Shown here piece by piece: positions 57,759 through 64,000 of a stretch of DNA of 64,000 nucleotides; the first letter of the stretch is position 1, and every line of letters starts with the position of its first letter. Both the position numbers and the translations under genes were made by a program. The DNA is from Achatina immaculata (taxonomy: Eukaryota; Mollusca; Gastropoda; Stylommatophora; Achatinidae), in assembly GCA_009760885.1 (NCBI GenBank), contig CM019699.1, positions 43,654,768-43,718,767 on the forward strand. The letters run 5' to 3'. The notes under the pieces were generated by a model, which was not told the origin of the DNA, did no database searches, and saw only the letters and a program-made list of their open reading frames with translations.

Positions 57759-58059
57759 AAAGAAGGCGACTGCAGTAAAACTAGTTCAGACAATAAAGCT
57801 AGATAGAGGTGTATGGTGCAGTTTTACAAGGTGGCAGAAGGAATGAGTAAGTGAGAAAAAACGAATAGAAAGTATGAGAGTAAGATAAGAATGTATAAAT
57901 GAAAAACATACAACATCCAATAATTCGGCGTGAGCCTTTTTCAAGGATTACATACACAAACAAAACAAAACATATAGTAGATATAATTCGTGTCCCGTTG
58001 ACGAGGCATAGAGACCACGGGGGGAGGGGGAGTAGGGGCGACAAAGGATAGCAGATGAA

Positions 58060-58350
58060 GCCAATCGTAAATAAGAGGCTGAGAATGGGAAATAAACAGA
58101 TGTGTTGGGGGGAAGGAAAGGCCAATAGATACCTATAGGCCGCTAGAGAAGCAAGTCGGGGGGGGGGAGGGGGTAGAGAGGGAAATGGTGAGATAATAAA
58201 TGAACTGCCTGAACGAAAAGAAGGGGCCATAAACACACGTAGGCCGCAAATCGTGGTGGGGAGGGGCGAGGGAAGCAGGGAGATAATATGAAACTGATGA
58301 ATGAAGGACAAGTCCCGGATGGGCAGTAAACACCTATAGGCCGCCAGAGA
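58060..58350 (-). repeat. About 100-bp internal repeats in the Penelope-like 3' UTR
   Basis: Three degenerate units start at ggcctatagg or ggcctacgtg (near 58331, 58235 and 58131 on the plus strand) and share ...ttatctc...ccctc...cccc...ttgc order, spaced about 97 and 103 bases. Confidence 0.65.
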
Positions 58351-58437
58351 AGAAGAGAAATTGGCGGTGGAAAGCTAGGAGAAAGAAACCAAAAAAGTGA
58401 ATATAAATTGCAGAGAAAAATTGGAAAACTAAAGAAG

Positions 58438-59041
58438 TTAATGGAAGCTGAAGACGTTAATTCCAGCTGGGTAGAGACAGCCAGCCTGGAAAATAAGGCG
58501 CTGTTCTAGGATCCTCTGAGATCGTACATCAGCAGAACAAGAGCGGATCGCACTAACAGAAATGTCCTGTTTTCCCCAGTGGTTGCGAAGACAAAAATGT
58601 TTAGACACAGGTCTTCTTAGAAATTTCGTTAAGATGTTGACGAAAACGATCTCCTAAGCGTAAACCGGTCTCAGATATATACTTCATACCACACCGTTTG
58701 CACATAATAGCATTAATAACATTGTATGAACTGCAGGTGAAGCCCTCCTGAACCGATCACGTGGACTTAGGGAAGGAGATCTGGCTAGCCTCGACAACAA
58801 ACGGACAAGTGTTGCATCTACGGCGTCTGCAACGTCTGGTACCATAAAAAGTGTCATCTGTCCTTAGGCAACATCGAACTAAAAGGTCCCGTAGGTTCTT
58901 TTACCGTCTGTAGGCCGCCAATGGGGGTTCCGAAAAAGAGTTCACGTGTATCAGACTCGGCCTGGAGTAGATGAAGATGGCGAATCAGTGTGTTCTTAAC
59001 TGCCACACTGTGAGGGTGGTGCGTGAGTACCAGTTTAATTC
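58438..59041 (-). pseudogene. Penelope-like RT C-terminus and GIY-YIG endonuclease, broken
   Basis: In order on the minus strand: KLVLTHHPHSVAVKN and LIRHLHLLQ (end of the Penelope RT region). Then a frameshift, NLRDLLVRCC, GTRRCRRRRCNTCPF (Cys-rich linker), and YNVINAIMCKRC followed by MKYISETGLRLGDRFRQHL. That last stretch is the GIY-YIG core with YIG changed to YIS; the R...H residues are kept. A further frameshift leads to SAIRSCSADVRSQRILEQRL and GCLYPAGINVFSFH, stop at 58438-58440. At least two in-frame stops (one in the linker, one before the GIY-YIG) and two shifts make it inactive. Confidence 0.8.
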
Positions 59042-59147
59042 TACCCTAGCTACATTGCGGTTTAGGAGTGAGGGCTTGTTGCCGTGATATATGGCTGATG
59101 CGGTAACAAGATGACGAAGGAAACATGTTCTAGACAGTCGTGTTGGC

Positions 59148-60010
59148 TACTGTTATAGGAGATGATACTGTGGTAATAGATGATACCGTGACGGGAGATG
59201 ATACTGTGGTAGGAGGTGATACATGATATGGGGTGATACTGTGATAGGAGATGATAATGTGGTAGGAGATGATCCAGTGGTAGGAGGTGATACCGTGACA
59301 TGGGATGATATTATGGTAGATGATACTGTGGTAGTAGATGATACTATGAATGATGATGATATTGTGATAGGAACTGATACCGTGACAGGAGATGATACCA
59401 TGAAAGGAAATGATACTGTGGTAGGAGACGACACTGTGGTAGGAGATGATACTGTGACAGGAGATGATACCATGACAAGAGATGATACCGTGACAGAAGA
59501 TGCTATTGTGACAGGAAGAGATACCGTGACGCGATATGATACCGTGACAGAAAATGATATTCTGATAGGAAATGATACAGTGGCGGGAGATGATATTCTG
59601 ACAAGAGGTGATATCGTGATGGGAGATGATACCGTGATAGGATATGATACCGTGACAGGAGATGATACAGCGACTGGATATGATACCGTGACGGGAGATG
59701 ATATTGTGACATGGGATGATACCGTGAACGGAGATGATATTGTGACAGGAGATGATACCGTGACGGAAGGTGATGCTGTGGTAGGAGATGATATCGTGAC
59801 AGGAAATGATACTATCGTAGGAGATGACGCGGTGGTAGGAGATGATACCGTGATGGAAGATGATAGTGTGACAGGAGATGATACCGTGACAGAAGATGAT
59901 ACTGTCATAGGAGATGATACAGTGGCAGGAGATGATACTGTAGCAAAAGATGATACTGTACTGGAATATTATTGTCACAGGAAAATATATTGTAACGGGG
60001 AATAACAGTG
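59148..60010. repeat. 18-bp minisatellite, right part
   Basis: About 47 units of 15-18 bases (gatgataccgtgacagga and variants), more diverged than the left part. Same family as 57010-57758. A 260-codon open frame is an artefact. Confidence 0.93.
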
Positions 60011-60540
60011 TGACGGTAAATGAGAATGTGACAGGACCTAGCGTAATCACAGTACATGATGCTATGACAGGAAATGATATTGTGTGGGAAATGATACTCT
60101 GAAGGGAAATGATAATCTGACAGAAAAAAACGCTATAACTGAGATGGTGAGTGACATGGTTAGGTCAATGTGTTATTATGATTTTCTTATTTAATGAGGG
60201 GAGCCTAAGATACACTTCTTTTGGGGCTCCACTCATCCTTGACAAAACCTGATCACATTTAGTCGGAAACATCGCTTGATTACTGCTGTCGGTAAGACAA
60301 AATGGCCGCCAGACTGCTCACAAAACGAAAAACAAAAAAACCTAACCCACTGAAAATTAAACTTCAATCCAACTGTCATTGTTGTTATTATCCATCTTGT
60401 GCCCAGACCAAAGCAAATTTACCTTCAAATCCAAGTTGTGTTGAAGATCAAACAAACTATTCAACAATGGCAGTCACTCTATCCATTTTTTGTTGGTTAT
60501 GTTTACCTAATGCCGGCTTCCTGTATCCAAACACATCAGC
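60011..60540. other. Mostly unique sequence
   Basis: Decayed 18-bp units to about 60120, then unique. The 87-codon frame at 60302-60565 (MAARLLTKRKTKKPN...) starts in a good context but runs into the 46-bp array and matches nothing I know. Confidence 0.45.
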
Positions 60541-62190
60541 GTGGTTCTGTTTACGCTCTCTCTAGAGTTCTGGGATAAGCAGTGTACAGAGTGGTTTTGT
60601 TTAGGCTCAAGAGTTCTGGGATAAGAAGTGGACAGAGTGGTTTTGTTTAGGCTCAAGAGATCTGGTATAAGAAGTGGACAGAGTGGTTTTGTTTAGGCTC
60701 AAGAGTTCTGGTATAAGAAGTGGACAGAGTGGTTTTGTTTAGGCTCAAGAGTTCTGGGATAAGAAGTGGACAGAGTGGTTTTGTTTAGGATCAAGAGTTC
60801 TGGGATAAGAAGTGGACAGAGTGGTTTTGTTTAGGATCAAGAGTTCTGGGATAAGAAGTGGACAGAGTGGTTTTGTTTAGGCTCAAGAGTTCTGGGATAA
60901 GAAGTGGACAGAGTGGTTTTGTTTAGGCTCAAGAGTTCTGGGATAAGAAGTGGACAGAGTGGTTTTGTTTAGGCTCAAGAGTTCTGGGATAAGAAGTGGA
61001 CAGAGTGGTTTTGTTTAGGCTCAAGAGTTCTGGGATAAGCTGTGGACAGAGTGGTTTTGTTTAGGCTCAAGAGTTCTGGGATAAGAAGTGGACAGAGTGG
61101 TTTTGTTTAGGCTCAAGAGTTCTGGGATAAGCTGTGGACAGAGTGGTTTTGTTTAGGTTCAAGAGTTCTGGGATAAGCAGTGGACAGAGTGGTTTTGTTT
61201 AGGCTCAAGAGTTCTGGGATAAGAAGTGGACAGAGTGGTTTTGTTTAGGCTCAAGAGTTCTGGGATAAGCAGTGGACAGAGTGGTTTTGTTTAGGTTCAA
61301 GAGTTCTGGGATAAGCAGTGGACAGAGTGGTTTTGTTTAGGCTCAAGAGTTCTGGGATAAGCAGTGGACAGAGTGGTTTTGTTTAGGCTCAAGAGTTCTG
61401 GGATAAGAAGTGGACAGAGTGGTTTTGTTTAGGCTCAAGAGTTCTGGGATAAGAAGTGGACAGAGTGGTTTTGTTTAGGCTCAAGAGTTCTGGGATAAGC
61501 AGTGGACAGAGTGGTTTTGTTTAGGCTCAAGAGTTCTGGGATAAGCAGTGGACAGAGTGGTTTTGTTTAGGCTCAAGAGTTCTGGGATAAGCAGTGGACA
61601 GAGTGGTTTTGTTTAGGATCAAGAGTTCTGGGATAAGCAGTGGACAGAGTGGTTTTGTTTAGGCTCAAGAGTTCTGGGATAAGCAGTGGACAGAGTGGTT
61701 TTGTTTAGGCTCAAGAGTTCTGGGATAAGCAGTGGACAGAGTGGTTTTGTTTAGGATCAAGAGTTCTGGGATAAGCAGTGGACAGAGTGGTTTTGTTTAG
61801 GATCAAGAGTTCTGGGATAAGCAGTGGACAGAGTGGTTTTGTTTAGGATCAAGAGTTCTGGGATAAGCAGTGGACAGAGTGGTTTTGTTTAGGATCAAGA
61901 GTTCTGGGATAAGCAGTGGACAGAGTGGTTTTGTTTAGGATCAAGAGTTCTGGGATAAGAAGTGGACAGAGTGGTTTTGTTTAGGCTCAAGAGTTCTGGG
62001 ATAAGAAGTGGACAGAGTGGTTTTGTTTAGGCTCAAGAGTTCTGGGATAAGAAGTGGACAGAGTGGTTTTGTTTAGGCTCAAGAGTTCTGGGATAAGAAG
62101 TGGACAGAGTGGTTTTGTTTAGGCTCAAGAGTTCTGGGATAAGAAGTGGACAGAGTGGTTTTGTTTAGGCTCAAGAGTTCTGGGATGAGG
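60541..62190. repeat. 46-bp minisatellite, about 35 near-identical units
   Basis: Unit ttctgggataagcagtggac + agagtggttttgtttaggctcaagag. Units differ only at aagcag/aagaag/aagctg and gctc/gatc/gttc, and these variants cluster in runs, indicating recent local amplification. The first unit (60541) is the most diverged. Confidence 0.96.
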
Positions 62191-62389
62191 AGAGGACGTG
62201 GCGGCTGTGACCTGGCCTGTCTTAATAGAGAAAGTTCTGACATCACAGTCTTAAAAGAGAAAGTTCTGACATCATGTGACTAACCCACAGTCGTGACCTG
62301 TCTTAATAGAGAAAGGTCTGTCATCATGGGATTCACCACAGCCAGCCAGCCCATTGGGATGTAACAAGCCAGGGTGGCTACAGTTATAT
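62191..62389. repeat. Weak repeat (cttaatagagaaagttctgacatca)
   Basis: Three irregular copies between the two arrays. Confidence 0.65.
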
Positions 62390-62759
62390 TTATCTTGTTC
62401 TAGAAGTCAGGTATAACCATCCAGAATAGTTACATTTGTAATTACCCTGTTCTAGTAATTTGACTTAAGAACCAAACACCATGGCTACCGTTATCTTGTT
62501 CTAGTAATCTCCTTTAACAAACGTGCAGATTGACTACACTTATCTTGTTCTAGTAATCTCCTGTAAGAAACACTAAAATTGGCTACAGTTATTTGTTCTA
62601 GTAATCTCCTTTAACAAACGTGCAGATTGACTACACTTATCTTGTTCTAGTAATCTCCTGTAAGAAACACTAAAATGGGCTACAGTTATTTGTTCTAGTA
62701 ATCTCCTTTAACAAACGTGTTGATTGACTACAGTTATTTTGTTCTAGTAATCTCCTTTA
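62390..62759. repeat. 49-bp minisatellite, left part
   Basis: About seven diverged units of cttgttctagtaatctcctg + taacaaacactaaaattggc + tacagttat, interrupted by SINE copy 2. Confidence 0.92.
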
Positions 62760-63009
62760 GCACTCGTCTAGCAACCAAATGGTCGAGGGTTCGAATCCCC
62801 AGCTGAGCGGGATTTTTTTTCCGACCAATACGGCCCTGAGGTCGACCCAGCCTCGTAAAATGGGTACCAGAGAAAATCTGGGAAGTAAAGGCAGCGAGGA
62901 AAGGAACTGGTCACCCTACCTCATACGCTGATGACCCAGCATAATGAGGTCTCTAACGCTTCGCCCCCTACGGCATTTGAAATGCTATGGGACTATCTTT
63001 ACTTTTTTT
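62760..63009 (+). mobile_element. tRNA-derived SINE, copy 2 (5'-truncated)
   Basis: 250-base element flanked by aatctccttta at 62749-62759 and 63010-63020, a target-site duplication: the array unit is split and resumes in phase. It begins with gcactcgtctagc, i.e. after the A box, and retains the pol III B-box ggttcgaatcc at 62788-62798. The body and T-rich end match copy 1 at 511-735. Confidence 0.87.
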
Positions 63010-63560
63010 AATCTCCTTTAACAAACGTGCAGATTGACTACAGTTATTTTGTTCCAGTAATCCCTTTTAATAAACACTAACATTTGCTATAGTTATCTTG
63101 TTCTAGTAATCTCCTGTAACAAACACTAAAATTGTCTACAGTTACCTTGTCCTAAAAATCTCCTGTAACAAACACTAAAATTGCCTACAGTTATCTTGTT
63201 CTAGTAATCTCCTGTAACAAATATGCAAACAGCTGAAGTTATTTTGTTCTAGTAATCTCCTGTAACAAACATTAAAATTGGCTACAGTTATCTTGTTCTA
63301 GTAATTTCCTGTAACAAATATGTAGACTGGGTACAATTATCGTGTTGTAGTAATCTATTAAACTCATTAAGACAAAGTAGTTACAGTTATAGTTATTGTA
63401 ATCTGGTATAACAAATCAGAAATGCTACATTTATAGCTACCCTGTTCTAGTAATCTGATGTATGAATAAAACTGAGTGGCTGCAGTTATACCTACCATAT
63501 TCTAATAATCTGGTATGACCAAGCAAGGAGGGTGGCTACTTACTGATCTTTTCTTATAGA
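63010..63560. repeat. 49-bp minisatellite, right part
   Basis: About eleven units continuing 62390-62759, decaying to the right. Confidence 0.9.
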
Positions 63561-63714
63561 ACCACAAACAAAATTGCTTGCATTCTGTTAACTCCTAGTC
63601 TGCTATAGTATAAAGACGTGAACTGCTTACATTCTGTCAATTTTGTTGTAAAATTAAGATCTATTCTTTCTCTGACATAATAAAAAATACGCACACTTTC
63701 TTAATTATTACAGT
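63561..63714. other. AT-rich spacer
   Basis: Nothing recognised. Confidence 0.5.
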
Positions 63715-64000
63715 AACAGTGGAGTGCTCTTCCGATTGCTGTTGTAGTGCTGCTATGACTGCTGTTGTAGTGCTGCTATGACTGCTGTTGCAGTGCTGCT
63801 AAGACTGCTGCTGTAGTGCTGCTATGATCGTTGTTGTAGTGCTGCTATGATCGTTGTTGTAGTGCTGCTAAGACTGCTGTTGTAGTGCTGCTAAGACTGC
63901 TGTTGTAGTGCTGCTATGATCTTTGTTGTAGTGCTGCTAAGACTGCTGTTGTAGTGCTGCTATGGTCGTTGTTGTAGTGCTGCTAAGACTGTTGTTGTAG
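63715..64000. repeat. 23-bp minisatellite (gctgttgtagtgctgctatgact)
   Basis: About twelve units with gatcgtt and aagactg variants, cut by the window end. Confidence 0.94.

Larger units (their letters stand above)
57759..59145 (-). mobile_element. Penelope-like element, 3' half
   Basis: Minus-strand element inserted in the 18-bp array. It carries the end of the RT region, a linker and a GIY-YIG-type endonuclease remnant (58438-59041), then about 680 bases of 3' untranslated sequence with an internal repeat of about 100 bp. The last about 160 bases occur again at 45890-46075. The 5' part, including the RT active site, is missing. Confidence 0.8.

Noticed and set aside
59223..60005. 260-codon acidic GDDTV-type frame as a calcium-binding-like protein
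   Set aside because: Derived from the 18-bp minisatellite. The variation does not respect residues, and the antisense strand is open too.
60302..60565. 87-codon ORF starting in an aaaatggccgcc context
   Set aside because: No recognisable domain. It runs into the 46-bp array and shows no splice or stop context that supports a gene.

Overview
This window is from a multicellular eukaryote, most likely an invertebrate animal. A mollusc is a plausible guess, but the sequence does not settle it. It has no bacterial gene organisation. It contains several animal-type retroelement families: apurinic-endonuclease LINEs, an R2-like LINE with a restriction-like endonuclease, a Penelope-like element with a GIY-YIG domain, and tRNA-derived SINEs. 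Well over half of the bases lie in tandem repeats. I found no host protein-coding gene I can support; the only candidate is a very weak first exon near 35.58 kb.

Layout. 0-5.7 kb: SINE copy 1, then a 21-bp minisatellite interrupted by LINE family A. 5.8-17.4 kb: arrays of 16/38, 21, 22, 24, 14, 85, 36 and 27 bp; two copies of a 377-bp internally deleted LINE-B derivative lie in the 22-bp array. 17.8-26.6 kb: arrays of 35, 5, 54, 42, 17 and 35 bp, a LINE-E 3' end and LINE A copy 2. 26.66-32.3 kb: LINE A copy 3 (minus strand) abutting a near-intact LINE B (plus strand). 32.4-50.6 kb: arrays of 31, 27, 38, 24, 30, 32, 41, 35 and 29 bp, with fragments of LINE C, LINE B and the Penelope-like element. 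50.6-54.0 kb: R2-like LINE with a tRNA-like fold downstream. 54.05-56.4 kb: a 51-bp array split by LINE D, which has a 5' inversion. 57-60 kb: an 18-bp array split by a Penelope-like element. 60.5-64 kb: 46-, 49- and 23-bp arrays, with SINE copy 2 inside the 49-bp array.

How the parts relate. The retroelements repeatedly sit inside or at the edge of minisatellites, and several have visible target-site duplications, so array growth and retrotransposition appear interleaved. Each APE-type LINE family ends with its stop codon, fewer than about 25 bases, and a family-specific microsatellite tail: ATG, ATAAG, AG, AATG or ACAAG. One such tail runs straight into a 630-bp array, suggesting tails can seed arrays. 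The long low-complexity open frames are by-products of repeat periods, many divisible by three, and are not annotated as genes.

The element I find most worth a second look is the 377-bp LINE-B derivative. It keeps a promoter-like 5' end (ETS-, CRE- and YY1-like motifs), an in-frame 59-codon ORF joining the endonuclease start to the LINE C-terminus, and the 3' tail. It has been copied as part of a 914-bp tandem duplication.
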